This document shows, piece by piece, positions 15,761 to 24,459 of a stretch of DNA of 58,135 nucleotides. The notes below the pieces were generated by a model. It saw only the letters and a program-made list of their open reading frames with translations, was not told the origin of the DNA and did not search any database. Every line of letters begins with the position of its first letter. Position 1 is the stretch's first letter. The stretch lies in NCBI GenBank assembly GCA_023404715.1, contig JAEYAR010000161.1, positions 1-58,135 of the forward strand. The letters run 5' to 3'. This DNA comes from Bacillota bacterium. GTDB lineage: Bacteria; Bacillota; Clostridia; Christensenellales; Aristaeellaceae. The position numbers and the translations under genes are program-made.

Positions 15761-17667
15761 TACGCCTGCCCCCTTTCTAGCGCCGCCCGGATGAGGTCCT
15801 CGGGGTCCAGCAGCATACAGATGCCGCCGTCGCCCAGGATGCTGGCCCCGGCGATCCCCATGCACTGCTTGAAGCGCGGCCCGAACAACCCGGGCAAAGC
15901 CTTGCTCACGACGCTCTGCTTGCCTCGAACACCGTCTACCAGCAGGCAAGCCTCCCGCGTGGCCCCGCGGACGGCGATGACGATCGCGCCCTTCGCATCC
16001 GCCGGCGGTAGGCCGTAAAACGCCGCCATCCGGATCAAGGGCAGGCATTTTTCATCCGCAACCCATAGCCCTCGCCCGCCCTGCTCCTTCAGGCATTCGC
16101 TCGCGTCGTCATACGCGTAAAACTGTATGGCCTGATAAGCAGGGATGGCGAACACGCAGGGGCCGACGTTCAGCAAAAAGCTGTCGATGAGGGTAAGGCT
16201 GAGCGGCATGTGAAGAATGAACCGGGTCCCTTTTTCACGCTCGCTATTCACGCTCAAATGGCCGCCGAGCTGCTCGACGGAGCGGTGAACGACGTCCAGC
16301 CCCACCCCGCGCCCCGAATACTCCGTCGCATTTTCCTGCGTGGAAAAGCCGGGTTGAAAGCAAAACTCCAGTACCTGCTCCGTCGTGTATTCGCCGGCCG
16401 GCCGGTCGAGCAGCCCTTTCCGGCGGGCCTTTTCCAGGATCTTTTGCGTATCCATTCCGCGCCCGTCGTCGCTGACCTCTATGCGGATTTCGCCGGATAG
16501 ATTCTCGATGCGCACGCACACCTGCCCGTCCCGCTTCTTCCCCGCCGCCTCGCGCTCCTGCGGCGGCTCGATCCCGTGATCGATCGCATTGCGCAAAAGA
16601 TGCATCAGCGGCTCGAAGATGTTGTCGATAATGGTCTTATCCACCTCGACCTGCTGCCCTTTGACGCTGAAGGAGACCTCTTTTTTCTCCTTCATACACA
16701 TATCCCGCACGACCCGACGCAGCTTGGATTCCAGGTTGCCGAACGGCACCAGCCGGATAGACATGACGAGACTTTCCAGCTCCTTGAGGATGCGGCTTGC
16801 GTATAGGTCGAACCCGTCCGATCTGGGTCCATGCCGCACCTCCTCCTCGCTCGCAAGATCGGCGGCCAGGATCATCAGTTCGCCCGTCAGATTCTGTAGC
16901 GCGTCCAGCTTCTCTACGCGGACGCTGATGTAGTTGCCCGCGCCCTGCGCAGGCAGGCTTTCAGGCGCCTGAGCGCTTTGCTCGGACGGGATGTCGTCGA
17001 CGATCTGGCACATATCGACGAAAAGAGCGCCCTGTAGTTGGCGCAACACGGCCGCCTTATCCGCCGAGACAAAGCGGATATAAAACCCCTCCCGGCGGAT
17101 GAATTCCGCCGTCTGGGGGTTTTTTTCTACGTCCCGCGGATACGTCTGAACGTCCGAGCACAGGTGGCGGATCTGCCGCGCCGCCATATACGCCCGGACA
17201 TTTTCCATCTTGCAGTCCTTTTCAAATGTGAGGCGAACGCTCACGCGCTCCTTGCTGTCGGTGCGCGCAATCAACGCCGCGATGCGCTGCAGCATCTCCG
17301 TACCCTGCAGGGGCTCATAATCCGCCCCACGCATCCGTTCCATCTCCGCCTTGATGAAGTCGCTGGCGTCGAAGAGCAGGCCGAAGGTCTCCTTTTCCAG
17401 GCCTTGCATCCGCCGCGCATCCTCACGGAAGACGGCGAAGAGGTCCTCGAGCTTATGGGTCAGCTCGGACAGATATGTCAGCCCCATCATGGCCGCGGAG
17501 CCTTTCGTCGTATGCATGATCCGAAAGATGCTATGGATCTCTTCCTTCGAAAATCGGTTTTCTCTTTCCGCCGACAACAGGATGCCGTCCAGCTGCTCCA
17601 AAAGCTGGTGGGTTTCCAGCAGAAAGACATCCAGCATCGCGGCCATTTCGCCGTCAAAAAACGCCAT
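15760..17667 (-). CDS. cheA: CheA chemotaxis histidine kinase
   Basis: A 635-residue kinase that phosphorylates CheY and CheB in response to receptors. Domains in order: P1 Hpt (about 5-105) with phospho-acceptor H52 in HTTKGSA; a P2-like response-regulator-docking region (about 130-205); P3 dimerisation helices (about 235-310); P4 ATP-binding domain with N box LRNAIDHGIEPP, G1 VSDDGRGMD and G2 GRGVGLDVV; and P5 CheW-like domain from TLIDSFLLNVGPCVFAIPAY to the end. ATG 17667 has GGAGG 6 nt upstream and lies just after the diguanylate cyclase stop; the longer reading from 17682 overlaps that gene and is not needed. All catalytic boxes are intact. Confidence 0.96.
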   Translation of the reverse strand: MAFFDGEMAAMLDVFLLETHQLLEQLDGILLSAERENRFSKEEIHSIFRIMHTTKGSAAMMGLTYLSELTHKLEDLFAVFREDARRMQGLEKETFGLLFDASDFIKAEMERMRGADYEPLQGTEMLQRIAALIARTDSKERVSVRLTFEKDCKMENVRAYMAARQIRHLCSDVQTYPRDVEKNPQTAEFIRREGFYIRFVSADKAAVLRQLQGALFVDMCQIVDDIPSEQSAQAPESLPAQGAGNYISVRVEKLDALQNLTGELMILAADLASEEEVRHGPRSDGFDLYASRILKELESLVMSIRLVPFGNLESKLRRVVRDMCMKEKKEVSFSVKGQQVEVDKTIIDNIFEPLMHLLRNAIDHGIEPPQEREAAGKKRDGQVCVRIENLSGEIRIEVSDDGRGMDTQKILEKARRKGLLDRPAGEYTTEQVLEFCFQPGFSTQENATEYSGRGVGLDVVHRSVEQLGGHLSVNSEREKGTRFILHMPLSLTLIDSFLLNVGPCVFAIPAYQAIQFYAYDDASECLKEQGGRGLWVADEKCLPLIRMAAFYGLPPADAKGAIVIAVRGATREACLLVDGVRGKQSVVSKALPGLFGPRFKQCMGIAGASILGDGGICMLLDPEDLIRAALERGQA

Positions 17668-17678
17668 CCTCTGCCTCC

Positions 17679-18617
17679 TCAATGCTGTGTGGCATCGTGC
17701 CAGATGCTGCGGTTCTTTCCGCTTTTCTTGCCTCTATACAGCGCGCGGTCCGTATCCTCGACATTTTGGCGCAGGCTGTTTCCCTTACGATAGGCGCTCA
17801 CACCCAGCGTGACCGTGCAAAAAAACGTCGCGTCGTGGTGTGCGATCGGGAACTCCTCGATCTCGCGGCGGATCTCCTCTGCGATGCGCATCGCCTCGGC
17901 CTTGTCCGCACCTATGAGCACGATGAGAAATTCCTCCCCGCCCCAACGGACCACCTTGTGCTGACGGCAGATGCTTTCCATAATGCTGGCGATACATACG
18001 AGCACCGTATCGCCAGCCTCATGGCCGTACGTGTCGTTGATCTGCTTGAAGTTATCCACATCGACCATGATCAGCGCGTCCTGGCGGTCGTCCTCCCGCA
18101 GCTGCTTCTCAAGCTTTTCCACCACAAAATGCCGGTTGTAAAGCCCGGTCAGCTCATCGCGAAACACCATGGAATTGAGCTTCTCCATGGTCGCGCGCAG
18201 CTCCTCGTTGAGCAGCTTGAGCTCATCCTTCTGCTTCTTCGTATTCAGGTGTGCCATAACCCGCGATTTCATCTCTTCCGGACGGAAGGGCTTTTTGATG
18301 TAATCGCACGCGCCCATGGAAAAACCGCGGATGACGTCGCGCTCGCTATCCTTGGAGGTGATGAATACGATGGACGCGTTCCCCCGGTCAACCGCCTTGA
18401 TCCGCTCAAAGAGCTCGTATCCCTCCATATCGGGCAGGATGATGTCGAGCAGGATCAGGTCAGGCGTACACCGCCCTACCATCTCCAGCGCCTGCGCGCC
18501 CGTATGCGACGTATGGACGACGAGATCCGACTCATCCTTGAGGGCCGCCTCGATCTGCTGACAGACCAGCAAGCTGTCGTCCACCGCCAGTATCGTTCGT
18601 TTGCCTTCTATACCCAT
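17679..18617 (-). CDS. Response regulator with GGDEF diguanylate cyclase domain
   Basis: A 312-residue PleD-like protein. An N-terminal receiver (about 7-125) has acidic pair D13/D14, phospho-acceptor D58 in LILLDIILPDMEG, T/S in FITSKD and lysine in YIKKPF. A coiled helix (about 128-150) leads to a GGDEF domain (about 150-312) with active motif GGEEF (226-230), one of the functional variants, so cyclic-di-GMP synthesis is expected. No RxxD inhibitory site is seen five residues before it. ATG 18617 is chosen over an upstream TTG (18644) on ribosome-site spacing. It sits between cheD and cheA, so CheA is a plausible phosphodonor; that link is inference. Confidence 0.92.
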   Translation of the reverse strand: MGIEGKRTILAVDDSLLVCQQIEAALKDESDLVVHTSHTGAQALEMVGRCTPDLILLDIILPDMEGYELFERIKAVDRGNASIVFITSKDSERDVIRGFSMGACDYIKKPFRPEEMKSRVMAHLNTKKQKDELKLLNEELRATMEKLNSMVFRDELTGLYNRHFVVEKLEKQLREDDRQDALIMVDVDNFKQINDTYGHEAGDTVLVCIASIMESICRQHKVVRWGGEEFLIVLIGADKAEAMRIAEEIRREIEEFPIAHHDATFFCTVTLGVSAYRKGNSLRQNVEDTDRALYRGKKSGKNRSIWHDATQH

Positions 18618-18648
18618 GCGTAAACCCTGCTTTCCTTCCGTCAAACCT

Positions 18649-19134
18649 TCAGATCGTCAGCTCGCCATAGCGAATGCTTCGGACCGTCAGCAGCCCTGTC
18701 TGCGCGGAAAAAATAATGGTCCTTCCGTAATCTGCTCCGACGTCCTGCGCGACGAGGGGGATGCCGCAACGCATCAGCGCCCGCTGCGCGGCGGCGCTGT
18801 TTTTCTCGCCGATGCCGCCCGTCTTTGCGTATAGCGCGCCGAACATCTCGGCCCCGCCCGCGAGCTTGGCCCGCAGGCGATTGCGCTGCGCCCCGCAGCG
18901 CCGCATCTCACAGATCAGCGCTTCCAGCCCGCTGTCCGCGAACTTATAGGGGTTGTCCGGCCCGGCGGCGATTCCGCTGTCGGGCAACAGGATGTGCGCC
19001 ATGCCGGCGACCTGCGCTTTGCGGTCGTGCAGGCATATCGCCACGCAGGAGCCGAGCGCATAGGCGGCCAGCCGCTGCGGCGGCCGCGAGATGCCGGCGC
19101 GCGCGATGCCTACCGCGATCAGCTCACCGTCCAT
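18649..19134 (-). CDS. cheD: CheD receptor glutamine deamidase
   Basis: A 161-residue enzyme that deamidates glutamines on chemoreceptors and, in Firmicutes, stimulates CheC. The catalytic cysteine lies in YALGSCVAICLHDR (C30), with H47 in GMAHILLP completing the Cys-His-Thr centre. The central segment KFADSGLEALICEMRRCG and later GGIGEKNSAAAQRAL are typical of the family. The start overlaps the end of cheC by 11 bases, which fits the functional pairing of the two proteins. Confidence 0.95.
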   Translation of the reverse strand: MDGELIAVGIARAGISRPPQRLAAYALGSCVAICLHDRKAQVAGMAHILLPDSGIAAGPDNPYKFADSGLEALICEMRRCGAQRNRLRAKLAGGAEMFGALYAKTGGIGEKNSAAAQRALMRCGIPLVAQDVGADYGRTIIFSAQTGLLTVRSIRYGELTI

Positions 19135-19747
19135 CGTCCACCCCTAGCGCCTGCAAAATGCGCTCGATGGACTCAAACTCCGGCAGGAAGAGTACGTGGC
19201 TGACGATGGCCACATCCCCCATACGAAACCTGTTTTCGATGAAGATCAGCTCCTCACTAAGCGTGGCAAAGCGGATCATGGGCACGCTGAGGAGCGCGCC
19301 CGCCATGTCGCTGCACATATCGGGCACCGACACCTGCACCCTGACGTCCATCATCTTCGCCAGCGCGTTGATATAGGCGCAGCAGAGGATGTTGCCGATT
19401 TCGCACACGGCCGAGCGGTTCATCTCGTCCAGGCGCATCACGTCCTGCGGCTCTTCGCCCAAGAGGCTACGAAGCATCTCCCGGGCAAACCCCTCGCTGA
19501 GCAGGAACATAAACATGCCTTTTAGGTCGCCCTCAATCTCCAGCAAAATCCCCACCTGCATCGTCTCCGCGCCGCCCAGGAGCGTGGGGATTTCGCCAAA
19601 GGGGAGGATGCGGATCGTCGGCAGGTCCATATCGATGCGCCCGCCGATCATGGAGGACAGCGCGGTCACGGCGTTGCCCGTCCCGATGTTGCCAACCTCC
19701 ACCAGCGCGTCCCTGGCCTTGGCGCCGAGCGTCCATGAGCTGCTCAC
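19124..19747 (-). CDS. cheC: CheC phospho-CheY phosphatase
   Basis: A 207-residue CheC-type phosphatase that dephosphorylates CheY and helps adaptation. Two copies of the D/S-x3-E-x2-N motif are present: DALVEVGN (D13, E17, N20, with P43 at the expected distance) and SAVCEIGN in the second half, so both active sites look intact. The internal pseudo-twofold repeat is clear. It starts with GTG overlapping the cheY stop (GTGA, 4 bases) and its 3' end overlaps cheD by 11 bases. Confidence 0.94.
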   Translation of the reverse strand: MSSSWTLGAKARDALVEVGNIGTGNAVTALSSMIGGRIDMDLPTIRILPFGEIPTLLGGAETMQVGILLEIEGDLKGMFMFLLSEGFAREMLRSLLGEEPQDVMRLDEMNRSAVCEIGNILCCAYINALAKMMDVRVQVSVPDMCSDMAGALLSVPMIRFATLSEELIFIENRFRMGDVAIVSHVLFLPEFESIERILQALGVDDGR

Positions 19748-20133
19748 GACGCGCCGCCTTCCCGGCGATGGGGCAAGGCCATCTCTACCGCCTTTAAAAT
19801 ATGTTCGGGCTTGAAGGGTTTGACAATAAAGCTTACCGCCCCGCTATCGACCGCCTCGGCGATCATATTCTCCTGCCCGATGGCGGAGCACATGACCACG
19901 CAGGCCTTGTCGTCGAGCGATCGGATGCGTTGCAGCACCTCGATGCCGTTCATGCCGGGCATCGAGATGTCGAGCAGCACCAGGTCCGGGCGCTGCGCCT
20001 CGTACATCGCGATGGCCTCCTCGCCGTTCGAGGCCTCCAGCACCTCCAGGCCATCCGCTCCCTCCAGCGTCCGGCGCAGCACCGAGCGCATAAAAAGCGC
20101 GTCGTCGACGATCATCACCCTATCGGTCTTCAT
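19744..20133 (-). CDS. cheY: CheY-type single-domain response regulator
   Basis: A 129-residue receiver protein expected to be phosphorylated by CheA. Motifs: acidic pair in MIVDDALFMR (D10, D11), phospho-acceptor D55 in LVLLDISMPGMNG, MCSA for the Thr/Ser position and FIVKPF with the conserved lysine. The start overlaps the stop of the chemoreceptor gene (ATGA). Its target is normally the flagellar switch; none is in this window. Confidence 0.94.
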   Translation of the reverse strand: MKTDRVMIVDDALFMRSVLRRTLEGADGLEVLEASNGEEAIAMYEAQRPDLVLLDISMPGMNGIEVLQRIRSLDDKACVVMCSAIGQENMIAEAVDSGAVSFIVKPFKPEHILKAVEMALPHRREGGAS

Positions 20134-21806
20134 ATTTCAAATTCCTCCACCAGTTTTTTCAGCAGCTGCGCCTGCGCGGAGAGCTCTTCGCTGGCCGCCG
20201 CGCTCTCCTCGCTCGTCGCGGAATTGCCCTGCACGATCTCGGAAATGAGCTCGATGCTGCGCCGCACCTGCACGACCGAGTCCGCCTGATGGATCGAAGC
20301 ATCGGAAATCCGATCGAGCATGTCGGAAACCTGTTGCACCCCGCGAACGACCTGACGCAGGGATTCTGCCGTCTTGTCCGCCGCCGTCGCGCCTTCGTCC
20401 ACCGTGCGCGTCGTCTCCAGGGCCAGCTCCGTCGTCATCTTGGCCGCCTCCGTGGTCTTGGAGGCGAGATGGCGCACCTCGCTTGCCACGACCGCAAAGC
20501 CCCGGCCCGCCTCGCCGGCCCGCGCGGCCTCTACAGCCGCGTTGAGCGCCAGAATGTTCGTCTGAAAGGCGATGTCCTCGATTTCCTTGACGATCTCGGT
20601 AATGCGGTAGGAATCGCCCTTGATTTTCTTAATGATCTCGTTCATGCGGAACATCTGCTCGTCGCTGCTGCGCACCTGCAGGCCCACGTCGTCCGCCATC
20701 TTGCTCGCGCCGACCGCGTCGTCCGCGTTGGCGCGCACTCCGTCGGAGATCTCGTTGATACTCGCCGCCAGCTCTTCGATCGAGCTCGCCTGCTCTACCG
20801 CGCCCTGAGAGAGCACCTGCGCGCCGCCTGCCACCTGGTCCGCGCCGCCCGCCACCTGATCGGCGCTGTTGGCGATCTGAGAGATGGCGTCGCTGAGCAT
20901 CGACGAAATGCGCTCCAACGACTCGCCCAGCACGCAAAAATCGCCCTTGAAGCTGCCGTCGTAGCGGTAATTGAGCTTGCCGCTGCCCAGCGCCAGCATC
21001 CCCTGCGTAATCTCGGACGTATAGCGGCTCAGCGCGTCGGCCGTCTGACGCAGGCTGCCCGCTAGCCCGCCCAGCTCGTCGGCGGACTCATAGGAGATCT
21101 CGACGCTCAGGTTGCCGTTCTCCAGCTCCTTCGAGGCGGCCTGAAGCGATTGTATCGGCCGGGTAATGCTACGGGTGATCTTGAGCCATAGGGCCGTCGT
21201 CACAGCCAGTACCACGAGGCCGAGCAAGATCATCATCCAGTCGATTCGCCGCGTGACCGTCTGGCTTCGCTTCCAGTAAGCAGCCGCGTTTTGCTTGGCG
21301 ATGTCCTCCACCGTCTTGAGCTGCGAGCGAACCGTCGCTGCGATGGGCTCGTAATCCGTGCCGTATAGGGCGATCGCCTCGTCCTTGCGCCCAGCATCGA
21401 GCATATCCAGCAGCTTATCGCGCACCGGCTGCAGCTCGTCGCATGCCGCCTGCACCTCATTAATCACATTCTGATCGGCAAACATGGTGTGAAGTTTCGC
21501 CATACCGCTGTCGATTAAACCGGCGTAAGTTCTCGCCTCCTCCAGATATGCCTTCTCATCCGGAATGAACGCGGCGGAGGAGACGCTGAGGATGATGCGC
21601 CCTACCCCCTGAATAGCTGCGCGTACCCCTTGCGCCGAACTCGTCGCCTGAAAGGATCGGTTATAAAAATCATCCATCATCTTTGCAGCCCGGTTGACGC
21701 CCACCAGCGCCGCCGATACCGTGATCACGTAGAGCACGATAATCACTGCAAAAGAGGTGAGCAGCTTTTTTCCGATCTTCATATTCCGCATAAAATCCCG
21801 CTTCAT
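20130..21806 (-). CDS. Methyl-accepting chemotaxis protein
   Basis: A 558-residue chemoreceptor. TM1 is about residues 14-36 (LLTSFAVIIVLYVITVSAALV), followed by a roughly 160-residue helical periplasmic-type domain of the four-helix-bundle kind, TM2 at about 192-214 (MMILLGLVVLAVTTALWL), a HAMP domain (SITRPIQSLQAASKELENGN) and a long cytoplasmic coiled coil. The hairpin tip IEDIAFQTNILALNAAVEAARAGE is the highly conserved CheA/CheW contact. ATG 21806 has GAGGG upstream; the longer reading from 21848 lacks a good site. The ligand is unknown. It is the only receptor in the operon. Confidence 0.95.
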   Translation of the reverse strand: MKRDFMRNMKIGKKLLTSFAVIIVLYVITVSAALVGVNRAAKMMDDFYNRSFQATSSAQGVRAAIQGVGRIILSVSSAAFIPDEKAYLEEARTYAGLIDSGMAKLHTMFADQNVINEVQAACDELQPVRDKLLDMLDAGRKDEAIALYGTDYEPIAATVRSQLKTVEDIAKQNAAAYWKRSQTVTRRIDWMMILLGLVVLAVTTALWLKITRSITRPIQSLQAASKELENGNLSVEISYESADELGGLAGSLRQTADALSRYTSEITQGMLALGSGKLNYRYDGSFKGDFCVLGESLERISSMLSDAISQIANSADQVAGGADQVAGGAQVLSQGAVEQASSIEELAASINEISDGVRANADDAVGASKMADDVGLQVRSSDEQMFRMNEIIKKIKGDSYRITEIVKEIEDIAFQTNILALNAAVEAARAGEAGRGFAVVASEVRHLASKTTEAAKMTTELALETTRTVDEGATAADKTAESLRQVVRGVQQVSDMLDRISDASIHQADSVVQVRRSIELISEIVQGNSATSEESAAASEELSAQAQLLKKLVEEFEI

Positions 21807-21867
21807 CCTGTTGATCCCTCTTTCATATGTTTCGGTGTGCTCACGCAAAGCGGCCTATCGCCGCCGC

Positions 21868-22836
21868 TTATTCCGCCCGGGAGAAGCGGCGGATCTCCTC
21901 CGCCATCTGTTGGGGCGTCAGACACCCCTGCGCCCCGCCGTAGCGTACGGCCTCGCACGGCATGCTGGGGAGCGGGCTGCTGAAAACATCCTGCGCATAC
22001 CCCGCTCCGCCGGCCCTGCGCAGCGCAAGCAGCCCTGCCGCCCCATCGCTTCCCATGCCCGTAAGCACGAAGCCCATGGCGCTGACGCCGGCCTGCGAGG
22101 CGAGCGAGAAAAGCAGGCAGTCCGCGGCTGGACAAACCCCGTTCACCTTCGCCCCCGCCACGAGCCGAACGGCATAGCCCTCCGGCCGCTGTTCCACCGT
22201 CATGTGCCGCCCGTCCGGCGCGAGGTAAACCGTCCCCTCTACGATACGCTCCGCATGCTCCGCGACCTTTACATGCATGGCGCAATACGAACCGAGGTAG
22301 GCGGCAAAGCGAGCCGAAAAGCCGTAAGTCAGGTGCTGAACCACCAGGATCGCGCAGGTTTCCTTGGGCAAGGCGCGTAGCACGCTCAGCAAGACGCCCG
22401 GCCCTCCGGTTGAAGCGCCGATGCCGACCAGCCTACGGCTGAGTAGCGGCTGCGGGCTTGGATGAACGCCCTGCCCGCGCCCGCCGTAACCGACCTTGAG
22501 CCTGACCAGTAGCGCCTTGCGAAAGAGCGTCCAGCCGTGCGCGTCATCCGTAGAGGGCAGCTCAACGCCATCGCACGCGCACGTGCGGCCAAGCCAATCC
22601 GGCCGGCGCTCAAAGGCACAAATCAGCCAGGCGCCCTTCGCCTGAAGGCCTTCTATAGCGCTGCGCTGCGCCTGCCAAAATGCGGGCTGACGCCCGGCGA
22701 AAACGTAGACGTCGAACACAAGCCCGGGCTCTGTTCCGAGTCCCTTGAGACGGGTCGCCTCCAGCTCAAGCGCGCAGTCTATCTGCCCTGCGAGCGCCTC
22801 CGACTCTGTGATCAAAGCGCAGGCGGATTTTTTCAT
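21868..22836 (-). CDS. cheB: CheB-type methylesterase with degenerate receiver
   Basis: A 322-residue protein. The C-terminal domain (about 133-322) is the receptor methylesterase/deamidase with the catalytic triad S142 (GIGASTGG), H168 (VVQH) and D264 (LTGMGSDGAAG). The N-terminal roughly 115 residues occupy the place of a receiver domain but lack its acidic pair (ALITES instead of VDDS) and the phospho-acceptor aspartate (VYVFAG). Control by CheA phosphorylation therefore seems lost. It sits between cheR and the receptor gene; the ATG has AGGG 8 nt upstream. Confidence 0.9.
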   Translation of the reverse strand: MKKSACALITESEALAGQIDCALELEATRLKGLGTEPGLVFDVYVFAGRQPAFWQAQRSAIEGLQAKGAWLICAFERRPDWLGRTCACDGVELPSTDDAHGWTLFRKALLVRLKVGYGGRGQGVHPSPQPLLSRRLVGIGASTGGPGVLLSVLRALPKETCAILVVQHLTYGFSARFAAYLGSYCAMHVKVAEHAERIVEGTVYLAPDGRHMTVEQRPEGYAVRLVAGAKVNGVCPAADCLLFSLASQAGVSAMGFVLTGMGSDGAAGLLALRRAGGAGYAQDVFSSPLPSMPCEAVRYGGAQGCLTPQQMAEEIRRFSRAE

Positions 22837-22846
22837 CTTGCGTACC

Positions 22847-23662
22847 CTAAACCTTTCTATAAATCGCTGGGCATACGTACTCGAAGCGTTTTTGCTCCCG
22901 GGCGATCAGCTCCGTATGGCCCACGAAGAGGTAACCGCCATGCCGCAAGCTGTCGTACAGCTTGTCCGTCAGCGTCCTTCGCGCTTCCTCCCCGAAGTAA
23001 ATCATGACGTTCCGGCATAGGATCAGGTCATAGCACGTCCTTCCCGCATAGGGATGCATCAAGTTCATCTTTTGAAAGGCGACCATGCGCCGGATCTCTT
23101 CCCCGATGCGAAAGGCGTCGCCCTCTTGCCTGCAGTAGGCCAGCTGCCATTCCCGCGGCAGCTGTTCGAACGCCATGAGCGGGTAACACGCTGCCTTGGC
23201 CTTTTCGAGCGCCGCCTCGGAAACGTCCGTCGCCAGAATGTGCGCGGGCGGCAAAGGGAAGCGCCGGGCATAATCCATAAGCGTCATCGCCAGGGTATAG
23301 CACTCTTCCCCTGTCGAGCAGCCGGCGCACCACGCGCTAAAGCGCTCGCTCCGCTTAGGCAAACGAGGAAGGATTTCCCGCGTCAGAAAGTCAAAATGGC
23401 TCTTTTCCCGCAAAAAAAACGTGTAATTCGTCGTAAGGCGGTTCATCATCGCCGCCTCCATCCGGCCCGATCGATCCGCCTGCACGGCATCGAGGAAGTC
23501 GTCCAGCGTCGGGATGCCCTGCTTGCCCATCTCCAGCCCCAGCCTGCACTCGCATAGCGTCCGCTTCTTCGTCAGGTTTATGCCGTAACCCCGGGCGATA
23601 TAAGCGGTCAGCCGCTCGAATTCCGCATCAGAAAATTGAATCAACCCGCGCATCCTCCGCAT
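22847..23662 (-). CDS. cheR: CheR receptor methyltransferase
   Basis: A 271-residue SAM-dependent enzyme that methylates receptor glutamates. The N-terminal helical domain (about 1-80) contains MNRLTTNYTFFLRE; the methyltransferase domain has WCAGCSTGEECYTLAM for SAM binding, ILATDVSE, and DLILCRNVMIYF before the C-terminal GHTELI. The 5' end overlaps the preceding CheW-like gene by 35 bases. ATG 23662 has GGAG 6 nt upstream; a TTG at 23644 behind GGAGG is an alternative. No TPR or pentapeptide tail is present. Confidence 0.94.
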   Translation of the reverse strand: MRRMRGLIQFSDAEFERLTAYIARGYGINLTKKRTLCECRLGLEMGKQGIPTLDDFLDAVQADRSGRMEAAMMNRLTTNYTFFLREKSHFDFLTREILPRLPKRSERFSAWCAGCSTGEECYTLAMTLMDYARRFPLPPAHILATDVSEAALEKAKAACYPLMAFEQLPREWQLAYCRQEGDAFRIGEEIRRMVAFQKMNLMHPYAGRTCYDLILCRNVMIYFGEEARRTLTDKLYDSLRHGGYLFVGHTELIAREQKRFEYVCPAIYRKV

Positions 23663-23918
23663 CGATATCTCCGTAGACCTCCTGCGCCGGGTAAGCGATT
23701 AGCCCGCCCTCTTCGGCATGCAGGATCACGGCGCACCGCCAGGGCGCATCCGTATTGTCCACAGGCCAAATCACAGGCAACGGCCTTCCTTCATAGATCA
23801 AAAGGCCCGCGACGCGCGGCGGCGACTGCGGCACCGGAATCACCCTGGGCGCCGTCACGATGGCGACCATCCGCCCTGAATCAAAGGCCGTCCATTCCTC
23901 CGCAATCCTGATCCGCAC
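23628..23918 (-). CDS. Minimal CheW-like protein
   Basis: A roughly 96-residue protein carrying only the core of a CheW domain: VRIRIAEEWTAFDSGRMVAI strands, then PRVIPVPQSPPRVAGLLIYEGRPLPVIWP, the CheW signature region with PPRVAGL. It lacks the second subdomain strands of full-length CheW (about 140 residues). It overlaps the upstream CheW-like gene and downstream cheR. GTG 23918, with GGAAG upstream, is chosen; ATG 23939 in the same frame is possible but has no clear ribosome site. Coupling activity is uncertain; a regulatory or competitor role is only speculation. Confidence 0.7.
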   Translation of the reverse strand: MRIRIAEEWTAFDSGRMVAIVTAPRVIPVPQSPPRVAGLLIYEGRPLPVIWPVDNTDAPWRCAVILHAEEGGLIAYPAQEVYGDIDAEDARVDSIF

Positions 23919-24378
23919 CGTCTCTTCCTTCCCCTTCATGCCCGGCCGCAGCGGCCAGAAGCCTTTCCATGTCCAGCAGAAATCCGATTTCCTGCCCGCC
24001 CGCCTGAATCCACAGCCCCGTCAGGTAAGCATTGTGCGGGCTCAAAACCTGCACCGGCACCTCCATAATCTCCGCTTCGCGCAAAAAGACGGGGCCGAGC
24101 ACCTCGTCAACCTCTACGCCATAGCGCCCGCACGGCACGCGCACGATAAGCGCTAAACCCGATTCCCTAGCGGGCGTCAGCCCCAGCAGGCCGCCTAGAT
24201 GGCCAATACAGTCGGGCTCCCGCTTCGACGCATCGTCCGCGATTTTCCCCACGCCTTCGCGGAGGCGATCGACGGACGCGACGGCTACCACCTGATCGAC
24301 GGGTATCAAAAAAAGCTGACGCCCTGTCTTCACGCATAAATAGGCCCGGCCCATGCCGGCCGCCTCTACGCCGCCCAT
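23881..24378 (-). CDS. CheW-like protein, first gene of chemotaxis operon
   Basis: A roughly 165-residue CheW-domain protein: RAYLCVKTGRQLFLIPVDQV, CIGHLGGLLGLTPARESGLA, RYGVEVDEVLGPVFLRE and NAYLTGLWIQAGGQEIGFLL follow the order of CheW strands. It is more divergent than the cheW at the far end of the operon. ATG 24378 has GGAG 9 nt upstream and lies about 20 bases after a predicted transcription start; ATG 24354 is an alternative. The C-terminal charged tail overlaps the next gene. Three CheW-like genes in one operon suggest receptor-specific coupling. Confidence 0.8.
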   Translation of the reverse strand: MGGVEAAGMGRAYLCVKTGRQLFLIPVDQVVAVASVDRLREGVGKIADDASKREPDCIGHLGGLLGLTPARESGLALIVRVPCGRYGVEVDEVLGPVFLREAEIMEVPVQVLSPHNAYLTGLWIQAGGQEIGFLLDMERLLAAAAGHEGEGRDGADQDCGGMDGL

Positions 24379-24405
24379 CGCTCTCAGCTCCAATCCACAG
24401 ATGTC

Positions 24406-24434
24406 AGTATACAATAAAAACCGGGGAATCGCAA
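24406..24434 (-). promoter_or_regulatory. Sigma-70-type promoter of the chemotaxis operon
   Basis: TTGCGA (24434-24429) and TATACT (24411-24406) with a 17-base spacer. It precedes an operon of eleven closely spaced or overlapping genes ending at 15317. No sigma-D (flagellar) promoter pattern is seen. Confidence 0.65.
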
Positions 24435-24459
24435 GCATTCCGAACAGTCGAACGCACTT

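Noticed and set aside
15317..16048. 243-codon frame ahead of the CheW start
   Set aside because: The extra N-terminus is an out-of-frame reading of cheA with biased Arg/Gly/Ala composition; CheW homology starts at ATG 15760.
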